Shown: positions 17,085 through 25,408 of the stretch, piece after piece
Layout: each line of letters begins with the position of its first letter
How positions within the stretch are numbered: position 1 is the first letter of the stretch
Virus record (IMG/VR): IMGVR_UViG_3300031920_000103
Location: 47,874-111,873 of that record
DNA length: 64,000 nt
Source: a virus
Strand: one strand, 5' to 3'
Position numbers and translations under genes: made by a program
The notes under the pieces: generated by a model
What the model saw: only the letters and a program-made list of their open reading frames with translations
Databases searched by the model: none
What the model was told of the DNA's origin: nothing

Positions 17085-17831
17085 TTACGCTAATTGCCTA
17101 AATAAAGTAATGCGTGCGAAGTACGCGCGGCGCGCAACGTCACTGCACTGAAATGCGAAACCGGCACGCCCGTTTATGTACGGCGCGCTCCCGGAATTAA
17201 CGGCGAGAGCGTCGTCTATAAATGCTCTTCCGGGCGACGGGTCGGGCCATTCCATGCCGGGGATCGAAGACCACACGGAATCGGGCATGGTCTCGGAACT
17301 TAGATCGCTTTGGAAGCATAGCAACACTGTGTCGCCGTTCTCGTTAACGACCATATCGATACGCAAGTGGTGCCAAGTCTCGGGCGGAAACACTTGCGAC
17401 CCGCGCGCCAGAACTCCGTCAGTACCTACAGGGGAATCGGGTACGCCATCGCTTAGCTTACCCTTCCTAAGAATAATTCTGTGCGGTGACGAGTCGGATA
17501 GGCCAAGTATGTACCCCGTGTCCTCCGTCATAGTGCCCTGCAAACCTATAAATAGCATAGGCGCAAATCCCGTGGTACCGCCGCTAGGTGCACGTTGCAC
17601 CGCACCGACAATGCGCCCGCCCTTAGCCATAGGGTTAAAGTCGGGACTACCGCTCATCTGGCTTAGGCGATTGCTGTACGAGCCTGCAACGCCGGTAACG
17701 AGTGCGCGTGATGCGAATCCGTAAACAGTGTCGCCGCCGTCAGGATCATTAACGCTACCCGCGTATCCGCGATCGATCTCGTCGGCCTTACTAAGCGAGC
17801 CGGCTAGCTCTATCCAATCAGATTGTGCCAT
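17085..17831 (-). CDS. Lectin-like appendage protein, paralogue B
   Basis: 248 residues from ATG 17829-17831, which overlaps the upstream stop (TGATG). Same fold pattern as 16340-17065 (FNPMAKGGRIVGAVQRAPSG, TWHHLRIDMVVNENGD, GRAFIDDALAVNSGSAPY, GRAGFAFQCSDVARRAYF). The pair is a tandem duplication in the appendage block. ConA-like assignment is from strand pattern only. Confidence 0.8.
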   Translation of the reverse strand: MAQSDWIELAGSLSKADEIDRGYAGSVNDPDGGDTVYGFASRALVTGVAGSYSNRLSQMSGSPDFNPMAKGGRIVGAVQRAPSGGTTGFAPMLFIGLQGTMTEDTGYILGLSDSSPHRIILRKGKLSDGVPDSPVGTDGVLARGSQVFPPETWHHLRIDMVVNENGDTVLLCFQSDLSSETMPDSVWSSIPGMEWPDPSPGRAFIDDALAVNSGSAPYINGRAGFAFQCSDVARRAYFARITLFRQLA

Positions 17832-18685
17832 CAGAGTGTGTCCATTGCATCCCACGCGCCCGTGTCAAACTCTTCGGGGGTGTCTAGGTCGCTAGACGAA
17901 CCGCCATCGAGCACAGCCTGATCCATCGATAGCGCACGGATCGCAGCAATAGTGGTGCCGGGGTTTATCCAAGAGGGTAGCGATACGTCAGATTTAAGCG
18001 TTAGCCCGGTAAGGGTAGTGTAGCCAGACATTCCAGCCGAACCCGGAAAAGCGCTTGCGCCCGGCCGGATCACGAGGTTTCCGGGTTCGCGAAAACCGTA
18101 GTCCTCCCAAGTCTCCGGGCCGGGGAGTACGGCAATACGCCCACCCGCCTGATCCGCGAACTCGATCCCGATCAGAAGTTCGCCGACACCGAAACCGCCC
18201 ACCTCGGGGAGCACCGGCGTGTACGCTACGGAACCCTCCGCAAAAACAAAACTCTCGTTCGCGTTTGCGCCTGCGTCGAACAAACCGGTTTCGATTGCGC
18301 CTAGCGTGCCCGACCAAGTGTTGTTGCTCCAATCGTTCTCAAAGTTTTCGTCGGTGATCGATCCGGCGTCAAACTCTGCGTCGTCGATCGAGCCAAGACC
18401 AAACGCAAACGTTGTGTTGTTCCACCCGTACTCGAAACCATCGGCAACGAGAGGATCAACCGTGCCGCTAGGGAACTGCCCTTGCTGCAAATCTGTCTGC
18501 ACGAACACAAACAGAAAATCAGAATTGCTCCACCCATCCTCCCAAGTGTCGAAAGGCGACGCGGAGGTAAAACCAAAGTTAGCGTGCTCGATAAGAGTCG
18601 ACACGACCGATTGCCCCCACGCAAAAGCGTCGCCGGGGATAGCTTCGGCGGTCTCGAATCCTAAGTTTAGAAACGTGTGGGCCAC
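17831..18685 (-). CDS. Trp/Asn repeat appendage protein
   Basis: 284 residues, GTG start overlapping the J gene stop (TAGTG). Residues about 45-145 carry three copies of a roughly 40-residue unit with the core (E/D)GWSN(S)DFLF, EYGWNNTTFAFGLG and ENDWSNNTWSGTLG, each followed by FDAG or similar and an acidic stretch. The C-terminal half is beta-rich. It directly follows Baseplate_J, so it may take the place of a wedge or connector protein. Family not recognised. Confidence 0.8.
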   Translation of the reverse strand: MAHTFLNLGFETAEAIPGDAFAWGQSVVSTLIEHANFGFTSASPFDTWEDGWSNSDFLFVFVQTDLQQGQFPSGTVDPLVADGFEYGWNNTTFAFGLGSIDDAEFDAGSITDENFENDWSNNTWSGTLGAIETGLFDAGANANESFVFAEGSVAYTPVLPEVGGFGVGELLIGIEFADQAGGRIAVLPGPETWEDYGFREPGNLVIRPGASAFPGSAGMSGYTTLTGLTLKSDVSLPSWINPGTTIAAIRALSMDQAVLDGGSSSDLDTPEEFDTGAWDAMDTL

Positions 18686-20196
18686 TAGAACGCTAGACCT
18701 GTATCCCCGTCGATGAGTGTAATGGTTCCGAGCGCCGGGAACTCAGAAACCAAGATCGGAACGTCGGAGCTTTCGCCGTTGAGTAGCACGCCGGCAGCAC
18801 CGTCAGAAATTTTGCGCACTCCGTCGACATCTCGGATAGCGTTGAAAATATCTGACCACGGAACCTCGCCAGAGGGTAGCCCCGCGTTGTCTTTGTAGTT
18901 GAAACCAAAATCTATGTTTGTGTTTAGCGTTCCGTCTACGTTGTCGAGGCTGAAATACTCGCCAAGCGCAGTCTCGATCTCAACGCGCACCGCCGTAGTG
19001 CTGCGGCCTTGCGCGAGGAAAACGGTTGCCGCAACGTCGATCGGCAAGTACACGGGGTCTTGTACGAAAACAACGAACGTCAGCGTGTTTGGGAACGTTA
19101 CGGTTACTTGCTCAAGCACGGTACTCTTGAGCCCGGAGCTAGGTAATCCGCCGCCGGTGGGGACTATGTAGAGAATCCCTTGGTTTTCCTCGATCGTCGC
19201 GTCCTCGTTTGAGGTCAGCATAAGCGATCGCGATACTTCCGGAAGAAGTAGCGAATTGATCTCGTAGTCCTCGCGAGCAACTGTGCGGTTTAGTACGCGA
19301 AGCGAGGCGGGGGCAAGCTGCCTGATAGACTCAATGCCCTGACGGTCTGCGCCCCCACTCGCGGCCGTTGAGTTGCCAACCGTCACCGTCACCGGGTTAG
19401 ATAGAACGTCTAGGTATGTACCCTCGACAATCGTAATTGATCCGGCCGCTACGTTGCCACGCTCGCCGCCGCCGATTTTGTACAGGATCGTGATCGTGCC
19501 TTGCGGGATTGCGCCGTTCACGCCGTTGCCAAAACGGATCTCGGCTTGGTCTTGCTGATCAACGACGACGATAAAGTGCTTGTCAGTCGATGTTGAGTCT
19601 AGGAAATTTACGACTTCAGTGTACACGCCATCCGTTGCCGAGATGTTTGCTGTGTCGTCGATGTACGGGATCCCGTTTAGCGAGATAACTTGGTTGGGTA
19701 GGCTAGTCGACGGGAAAATGTCTGTCTTGCCTTTTGAGTTTCCGACAAGCGCTGAGACCGTCGGTGGGTTAGACCCGGCAACGATCGTCGCGTTTGCTGG
19801 TAGTTGGAACTCTACCGCGTCGCCAAGATCCGTCGTCCTAACGATTAGGCCAGCCGGTAGGATCACGTCGTTTGCCGGAACCTCTGCGAGAGTCAGATCT
19901 ACGTCTGCGGTAGCGGCTCGCGCGGAGGTCGGTGTGTACGTTAGCAGCTTTGCCAACGCGATCATGTTTTTGCGTTGGGTGACAGAAACTATGCGGCTCT
20001 CGCGCCCTTGGTTGTCTAGGTAAAACCCTAGCGTGTCCCCGACAAACGCGAAAAGCTCAACAAGAATATTCCCAAAGTTGGCGACCTCAAATGCCGTCCA
20101 CGTAGGGAAAACACCTTGCACCAAGTTTTGCATTCGGGCGCGCAGAGAATCAAAGTCTCTGTCGCTGTAGTCTGGATTTGATGGTAGTAGAGCCAT
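18685..20196 (-). CDS. Baseplate wedge protein J (Baseplate_J family, T4 gp6-like)
   Basis: 503 residues. Typical features: N-terminal DYSDRDFDSLRARMQNLV and the FGNILVELFAFVGDTLGFYLD helix, central beta domain (EIRFGNGVNGAIPQGTITI, YKIGGGERGNVAAG) and the signature ASGGADRQGIESIRQLAPAS followed by RTVAREDYE. The C-terminus has the DIFNAIRDVDGVRKI element. It forms the wedge ring of the baseplate and contacts gp25-like protein, which is encoded next to it. Confidence 0.93.
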   Translation of the reverse strand: MALLPSNPDYSDRDFDSLRARMQNLVQGVFPTWTAFEVANFGNILVELFAFVGDTLGFYLDNQGRESRIVSVTQRKNMIALAKLLTYTPTSARAATADVDLTLAEVPANDVILPAGLIVRTTDLGDAVEFQLPANATIVAGSNPPTVSALVGNSKGKTDIFPSTSLPNQVISLNGIPYIDDTANISATDGVYTEVVNFLDSTSTDKHFIVVVDQQDQAEIRFGNGVNGAIPQGTITILYKIGGGERGNVAAGSITIVEGTYLDVLSNPVTVTVGNSTAASGGADRQGIESIRQLAPASLRVLNRTVAREDYEINSLLLPEVSRSLMLTSNEDATIEENQGILYIVPTGGGLPSSGLKSTVLEQVTVTFPNTLTFVVFVQDPVYLPIDVAATVFLAQGRSTTAVRVEIETALGEYFSLDNVDGTLNTNIDFGFNYKDNAGLPSGEVPWSDIFNAIRDVDGVRKISDGAAGVLLNGESSDVPILVSEFPALGTITLIDGDTGLAF

Positions 20197-20203
20197 GGTG
20201 TTT

Positions 20204-20725
20204 TCAGATCGTTATGACGCTCTCTAGGTTCTCGAAAATGATCGCGCCGGTCGCGAGATCTAGGAAGTTGAAACGAACTTTTATGACAAGAGTTTTGTCG
20301 CCCTTTTCCGCCTGCAAGTCTCGCCCAACAGTAGTGCCTGTGACAATGACTCTTCGCTCCCATTTTTGCAGAGCGTCAACAACGTATCGACGTGCGATTT
20401 CGTCGAGCGCCGGTGTGTTGGGCCTGTGCCGTAGCAAGTGCAGCAAAGATCCAAACTCGGGTCGCCACGGCATTTCGCCCTGCGAAAATTCCGAGGATGC
20501 AACCGTGCCTAAAATCTGACCCATAGCGGCGATCACAAGTGCGGGGCCTTGTGAAGTCGCGAAGTCGCCTTTTTGGTCTCGTTGGAACGGACGCACGAGC
20601 CCGAACCCAAAGGGGGCAAAGTCCGTCTTTGTGGCTGGGAGCGCGCTAGGGCCGCTTGGGGGCACCGTAGACGGTGCTGCGGTGTCCCCCTGGATCAGCG
20701 GCCATGTTGTAGTTGGGTGACTCAT
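20204..20725 (-). CDS. gp25-like baseplate wedge protein (GPW/gp25 family)
   Basis: 173 residues. The C-terminal 110 residues carry the gp25 pattern: QILGTVASSEFSQGEMPWRP, EFGSLLHLLRHRPNT, DEIARRYVVDALQKWERRV and a final VRFNFLDLATG strand pair. The N-terminal 60 residues are a Pro/Thr extension with a FAPFGFGLVRPFQRD segment. It is encoded immediately before J, as in P2, Mu and related phages. It works in sheath polymerisation from the baseplate. Confidence 0.9.
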   Translation of the reverse strand: MSHPTTTWPLIQGDTAAPSTVPPSGPSALPATKTDFAPFGFGLVRPFQRDQKGDFATSQGPALVIAAMGQILGTVASSEFSQGEMPWRPEFGSLLHLLRHRPNTPALDEIARRYVVDALQKWERRVIVTGTTVGRDLQAEKGDKTLVIKVRFNFLDLATGAIIFENLESVITI

Positions 20726-21501
20726 GCGACGACCCCAAGATTACCGCTCGAATCGATCGGTAGATACTCGATCGTCGGTGCTTGCAGCCATCCGCCAATG
20801 CGGAGAACTGAATAGCTGAAACCCCCCGCTATTGCTGACCTTGTGTTTGCCCCGCCAACGTATTTTCCCCGGAAGCCGTCGCCGTCGTGGATCATTTCTG
20901 CGGTGCCATCGGCAAAGGATGCAAAGACGGCAACGTGTGCAAGCTCGGTTTCGTCTGTTATGTCGAAAGTGATAACTTGCGTGCTCTCGATACCGGTGCC
21001 CCCGGCTGGCAACACGTTGCCGACAACGGGGGGTAGAACGTCGCCGGTAGCCGCCGCCACGGTAAGCGGCACTGACCCAACGATCGCGCCAACCGTTGCG
21101 GTGATCGTCGTTGTGCCTAGCGCGACCGCAGTAACCAAACCTAGCGCGACCGTAGCGGTTGCCAGTGTAGTGGAGCCCCAAACCGCCTCAACAGTAACCT
21201 CTCGCACAGAGCCGTCATCGTATGTAGCTAGCGCTCTAATCTGCGCGTCTGTGCCGACTACCATCGTTAGAATCGGCGGCACCATTTCGATAGACAAAAC
21301 AACAACCGCCGGTACGTCACCGGCAACACCTGTGATCTCTAGGGTCGCAACGTCGTCGCTGATGTAGAGAAATGGAAGCTCTACTATGTCGACATGGCGG
21401 GAACGCGCGACCTCAAAGTCGGCCCCTTTAGCGAGGTCGTCGGATAGGCACAGCCCACGATCTGCGTGGTCTGTCGCGAGGTCTGCGTCCTTAGTTGCCA
21501 T
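20722..21501 (-). CDS. Baseplate appendage protein with bacterial Ig-like (BIG2) domain
   Basis: 259 residues from the ATG at 21499-21501, which overlaps the upstream stop (TAATG). Residues about 80-160 follow the BIG2 pattern (LTMVVGTDAQIRALATYDDG, VTVEAVWGSTT, LGTTTITATVG). A second beta domain follows (STQVITFDITDETELAHVAV). Ig-like domains often help phages adhere to surfaces. It is coupled to gp25 by ATGA, placing it at the baseplate. Confidence 0.82.
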   Translation of the reverse strand: MATKDADLATDHADRGLCLSDDLAKGADFEVARSRHVDIVELPFLYISDDVATLEITGVAGDVPAVVVLSIEMVPPILTMVVGTDAQIRALATYDDGSVREVTVEAVWGSTTLATATVALGLVTAVALGTTTITATVGAIVGSVPLTVAAATGDVLPPVVGNVLPAGGTGIESTQVITFDITDETELAHVAVFASFADGTAEMIHDGDGFRGKYVGGANTRSAIAGGFSYSVLRIGGWLQAPTIEYLPIDSSGNLGVVA

Positions 21502-22559
21502 TATCTGATTCTCGGCATTGCCTGTGCGCTGTCCCAAGGAACTAGCAAACCACCGCCGCTAAACCAATTCACAGGGCCGCCAACGCTATCGCCGAACCCT
21601 TGCCGAAATTGGTTAATTGGTGCCCAATATATATCCGGAATTCGGCCCCAGAAACCACGGAGGGATACGCTACTTGCGTAAAGCTCGCACGGTCCTACTA
21701 CCGTTTTTCTATCTTCTGGGATTCTGATTTGGCTTTGTATTCCCACGTTATTCCAACCACGACCGCCAACGTAGAAAGCAGACTCGCCCCCGGTCGCCGC
21801 GCCATCCAACGAGAGAGCCCCGTGCCACGAAGCCACGTTGTAGTGGTCTTGGTTGTCCATGACGGTGTTGTCCATATCAATCCCTGAGTCGCCGCTGCGA
21901 ATCGTCCACGCCATTCCGTTTTGTAGCGTCCATCCGGGATTGTCAGCTCTCGCATTTTCGAGTTTAGAGAACGCGAAAAAGTGCGGAGTGCCTCTGTCCT
22001 GGTGCGACATCAAATAGAACTGGCTCAGGTCGGCTGACCAACAAGCGGTTAGTGAAAGCGTGTACGCGCCCAAGTTGTTTAGACCGTTAGGAACGTTGTT
22101 GTACCAAAGGAACTGATCCGGGGCGGTTGGTGCGAGGTTGCCACCAGAACCATCCGTACCGCCGCCAGACAATAAGAACTGCCCTTTATTCGATGTTGCG
22201 GCGGACCAATACTCTGGATTACTGGAAGTCCGTTGCCCGCCCGAACTTATCATCACCTGGATTACCCCCATGATTGGTGGGCACTGCATGACGACCCAAG
22301 GGTAGTAGGTACCCTCGGCTAGCGCTGTGTCGTCCGGGTCTTGCGGCCAATGGTCGGTGCCTGCGACGAGCGGGTTTGGCCCGCCTGTGCCGTCGTTAGA
22401 AAATACGCCGCCGTTAGAACTCGCCAGAACCGTCCAACCCGCAGCCACAAACATTTGTTTAACTTGTGGCTTCCATCGGAGAGGCAGCGACCTGCTACTA
22501 CCGAGGTAAGGAGCTACCCAATGCCGGAAATTATAAATTTGTGAGTGTGCTAGTGCCAT
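21501..22559 (-). CDS. Baseplate-associated appendage protein
   Basis: 352 residues, Trp/Gly/Asn-rich and beta-structured. Its first part resembles the next upstream protein (22570-24252): both have W-T-V then SS, a D-xx-W motif and a Y(P/S)W(I/V)V(M/L)Q strand (GTYYPWVVMQCPP here, GTPYSWIVLQQPG there). The C-terminal part (SVSLRGFWGRIPDIYWAPI) also matches a segment of the longer protein. A tandem paralogue that lacks the C-terminal domain of its neighbour. Function unknown. Confidence 0.8.
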   Translation of the reverse strand: MALAHSQIYNFRHWVAPYLGSSRSLPLRWKPQVKQMFVAAGWTVLASSNGGVFSNDGTGGPNPLVAGTDHWPQDPDDTALAEGTYYPWVVMQCPPIMGVIQVMISSGGQRTSSNPEYWSAATSNKGQFLLSGGGTDGSGGNLAPTAPDQFLWYNNVPNGLNNLGAYTLSLTACWSADLSQFYLMSHQDRGTPHFFAFSKLENARADNPGWTLQNGMAWTIRSGDSGIDMDNTVMDNQDHYNVASWHGALSLDGAATGGESAFYVGGRGWNNVGIQSQIRIPEDRKTVVGPCELYASSVSLRGFWGRIPDIYWAPINQFRQGFGDSVGGPVNWFSGGGLLVPWDSAQAMPRIR

Positions 22560-22569
22560 GGTGTTTTCC

Positions 22570-24252
22570 CTATTGAAGCGATGCCCTGATGCCTAGCGTG
22601 AAGCCTGCACCGTCAGTGTTGATTTGGGTTGTGATCGACTTGCCCGCGTAAAGTCCGGCGACCGCCTGCACCTCTTCGTAGATAGCAAGCTCGCAGTCTG
22701 GCGAACCCTCCGCGCTTCCGTTGATGTCTGCCCGCTGCGTTGCCCCTGCCGGTGGCGTCACCACTGACGACGCCAAACCGCCCGCTCGGCATAGAGAGAA
22801 TGCGGAAAGCATGATCGAATTCGCGTGGGTTGTGGTGGCGTTGGGTAGGGTGTGCGCGGCTGTAGCGGTACCCGTAGCAAGGTTGGCGAGAACCTCAAGC
22901 TGCGTTGCGTGCGCCGGGCGATACGTGAGGCACACAGCAAGCTCTAACCCGTTTGACGGATCAAGCATTGCGATGTCGTAGCTTGCGGGCTCGCTGCTAG
23001 CAAAACGGTGAAACACGTGGTGGTAGGTAACAGTCGATAGCAAAGGCATACTCGCCTTAGAGTCGAGCACCCATCCCGGCGGTGTAGCCGGCGACGTTTG
23101 AGAGGCGTTAAAACCTGTCATGATCAAAACCATCAAGTCGCCATCGACTGTGCCCGCCGGAACGGGAACCGTAACGGTGGCGTCAACGGCAGGGTTAACA
23201 ACCGTCGACGACGCCACAAATATTGGGAGTATTGAGATCGCTTGTGTGAAACTCAAATCCGTTGCGGAGTCGTCGAGCCAACCCCATACGCAATCACCAA
23301 CGCATACAAATGTTCTGTTGCCGGCCAGTGGAAGCGTGTCTAGATCGAGCAAGTGTTGCCCTGTTATATTTCGGCTGCACCAATACCAATCGTAAAGACC
23401 ACCTAGAGGGCCAACGTCAGAGACTACCCGACTGACCAACGTGCCCCCGTACAGGCGTGGGCTGCTCCCCGTTTCCTGCAACTCAATAACTTCGTTTGTG
23501 GTGTACACCGGGGCAACTACTTTGGCGAGAAACCCAACACCGGCCTTGCGGCCCCAGAATGGCTCGGTGCTTTGCATCACCTCCCACCTTAGACAACTCA
23601 AGGCGCTTGCGACCGTTGACTTTAGGAAGTACCAAACGAAGTTCTCAGCCCAGTCCGGATCCGGCAGCCTAGGTCTCTCAAAACCCCACGCAGCGCAAGG
23701 AACTTCCGAGTTTACGTCAGAAATGACAACACGAGTGCACTCGCCATCGGTTGACTGAATGCACGTTAAGATTTTGTCTGTGTAGACCCCGGCTTGGTCG
23801 CCAAGCCAACCGGTAACAGTCCCAAGAAACTCGTCAGGCGCGGTCGGCCTAGCCGTAGCAGACCCACCAGAAAAACTCCCAGAAGGGCTAACAATAGAAA
23901 CGATGTCGTCCCGAGTAAGGTCTAGCGCTAAGAGCCTCTCTAGCGAAATGCAAACCTGAGCACCGGTACCGGGTTGCTGTAGAACGATCCAACTGTATGG
24001 TGTGCCCGCCGTCGTTATGTAAACAAGATCGCCGGTATCGACCCAACGGTCAGACGCATCCATCGCGCCAACAAGCGAGTCGGATGATCCTGCCACCGTC
24101 CACGGCCAAGTATTGAACCCTACGAATGCGTCCCTGATTTTTAGGAGCATTGCCCGTTGCTGATTCGCGCCCACGACGAGCTTATTTACAAACTCAGTTC
24201 CGCCTAGGCTAGAGCCGCCTTGCCAAGTCTTTTGTAGGGCTGGAAGTGCCAT
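22570..24252 (-). CDS. Large appendage protein with added C-terminal phage domain
   Basis: 560 residues. Residues 1-340 are paralogous to the downstream gene (SWIVLQQPGTGAQVCISLER, GGLYDWYWCSRNITGQH). Residues 345-560 form a separate domain of a type often found at the ends of phage tail proteins: VPAGTVDGDLMVLIMTGFN, PPGWVLDSKASMPL, HVFHRFASSEPASYD. It lies between the spike/hub block and gp25. Probably a baseplate appendage. Confidence 0.82.
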   Translation of the reverse strand: MALPALQKTWQGGSSLGGTEFVNKLVVGANQQRAMLLKIRDAFVGFNTWPWTVAGSSDSLVGAMDASDRWVDTGDLVYITTAGTPYSWIVLQQPGTGAQVCISLERLLALDLTRDDIVSIVSPSGSFSGGSATARPTAPDEFLGTVTGWLGDQAGVYTDKILTCIQSTDGECTRVVISDVNSEVPCAAWGFERPRLPDPDWAENFVWYFLKSTVASALSCLRWEVMQSTEPFWGRKAGVGFLAKVVAPVYTTNEVIELQETGSSPRLYGGTLVSRVVSDVGPLGGLYDWYWCSRNITGQHLLDLDTLPLAGNRTFVCVGDCVWGWLDDSATDLSFTQAISILPIFVASSTVVNPAVDATVTVPVPAGTVDGDLMVLIMTGFNASQTSPATPPGWVLDSKASMPLLSTVTYHHVFHRFASSEPASYDIAMLDPSNGLELAVCLTYRPAHATQLEVLANLATGTATAAHTLPNATTTHANSIMLSAFSLCRAGGLASSVVTPPAGATQRADINGSAEGSPDCELAIYEEVQAVAGLYAGKSITTQINTDGAGFTLGIRASLQ

Positions 24253-24256
24253 CAGA

Positions 24257-24526
24257 TTATTGTATTAGTCCCGGCATTGTCTCGTCGGTGTCTGTGCCCA
24301 TGATCCCGCGCAGAACCTCAATCGTCGGCACGTCTTCGATCGAGCCCAGCATCGAGAAAGTGCTCGCTACGATTGGTGTGCGATCTGCGTAGTCTACGCG
24401 CGCGCCGATCGTAGCGTCCCACTTGGCTAGCGCACCCGACTCTGCCGCGCCATGGTCTGCGCCCGTGCCGACTACTGCGGTAGTGCTTCCTAGGCTGTCC
24501 GTTAAATAAAAAATGTAAGAGTTCAT
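24257..24526 (-). CDS. Small hypothetical baseplate-region protein
   Basis: 89 residues. It opens with a hydrophobic/Tyr strand (MNSYIFYLTDSLGSTTAVVG) and ends acidic. Coupled by ATGA to the gene for the short Ala/Thr protein that follows the spike. No family recognised; position suggests a small baseplate part. Confidence 0.7.
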   Translation of the reverse strand: MNSYIFYLTDSLGSTTAVVGTGADHGAAESGALAKWDATIGARVDYADRTPIVASTFSMLGSIEDVPTIEVLRGIMGTDTDETMPGLIQ

Positions 24527-24753
24527 GATATTTTACCAATGCCCGCGCCGGTTCCCGTGCCGGCTTGCGCCGCCGCCGTTCCGGTTGTTGCGACGGCGGT
24601 GTTTACCGTCGTGTTGATTACAGCGGCGGTTTGCAGATGCTCGATCACCGCATCCGCTAGCGCTTCAAAATACGCCTGCTCGTTATCGGTTACACCAACC
24701 GCGTGCACCCTGCTCCGCATGAGCGCGCCTAGTACGTTTTTGTTTAGTGCCAT
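24523..24753 (-). CDS. Small Ala/Thr/Gly protein next to the spike gene
   Basis: 76 residues from the ATG at 24751-24753, two bases after the spike stop. A helical first half (NEQAYFEALADAVIEHLQTA) is followed by an Ala/Thr/Gly tail ending AGTGTGAGIGKIS. Genes in this place in related phages encode spike-tip or PAAR-like partners, but there is no PAAR motif here. Function unknown. Confidence 0.7.
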   Translation of the reverse strand: MALNKNVLGALMRSRVHAVGVTDNEQAYFEALADAVIEHLQTAAVINTTVNTAVATTGTAAAQAGTGTGAGIGKIS

Positions 24754-24754
24754 G

Positions 24755-25408
24755 CTAGATCTTCTTTGCGAATACAACTGTTGATGCTTGGCCGCGTTGG
24801 CCTGCGGTAGTGCCTGAGAAAGTGTCTAGCGTTTGCGCCAGCGCTACGCCCTCGCCGGTGATCGGGTTCTCGTCGAGGTTGTCGCCGCCTAGGTAGATCT
24901 TTGGTGAGTCTACAACGACCTTTGTTGGCGACTCAAGTTTGATCCCGTTGTCGGGGTCCATCGACACGAAATCCCCCGAAACTTTGTCTAGTATTTTGAA
25001 CGTCTCTTTTCCGTCGCGCTCATCCCAAAGCATTTGGTAACGCGCAGTTTCGTAAACCTTAACCTTGTGCTTGTCCCCTTTGCCTAGCCCGCACGCGGCT
25101 GACGGAACTTCGCAACCGTCCGCGTCAGTCAGCCCCCAATGCGCGCATTGATAAAACGGCGAATCGATGTTGCCTTTGTGGAACCAAACCGCAACGTCAG
25201 CCTTTTCGGGGGGTACGTCGTAAAATCCTAGGTTGTTTGTGCCTCCACCCGTGCCGCCTATTGGGAACGCCCAACAGCTAGCTGATGTTACTCCTTGAAT
25301 GTTGACGCGAACGCGCCCCAAGTTCTCGGGATCTTCGTTGGTAACAACGGTCCCGATGTACATGCCGACATAGCGTGTCTCGCCCTCTTCGTCGAATTCG
25401 GTAGGCAT
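24755..25408 (-). CDS. Baseplate central spike (gp5/gpV-like OB-fold)
   Basis: 217 residues. N-terminal OB-fold: RYVGMYIGTVVTNEDPENLG, RVRVNIQGV, then CWAFPIGG and KADVAVWFHKGNIDSPFY. The second half is a beta-helix-like spike (GKETFKILDKVSGDFVSM, NGIKLESPTKVVVDSPKIYLGG). There is no lysozyme domain, unlike T4 gp5. It sits under the hub and pierces the outer envelope. It starts at the hub stop (TAATG). Confidence 0.9.
   Translation of the reverse strand: MPTEFDEEGETRYVGMYIGTVVTNEDPENLGRVRVNIQGVTSASCWAFPIGGTGGGTNNLGFYDVPPEKADVAVWFHKGNIDSPFYQCAHWGLTDADGCEVPSAACGLGKGDKHKVKVYETARYQMLWDERDGKETFKILDKVSGDFVSMDPDNGIKLESPTKVVVDSPKIYLGGDNLDENPITGEGVALAQTLDTFSGTTAGQRGQASTVVFAKKI

Noticed and set aside
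24755-25408. Lysozyme domain in the spike as in T4 gp5
   Set aside because: No catalytic Glu/Asp/Thr pattern; the protein goes directly from OB-fold to a beta spike.
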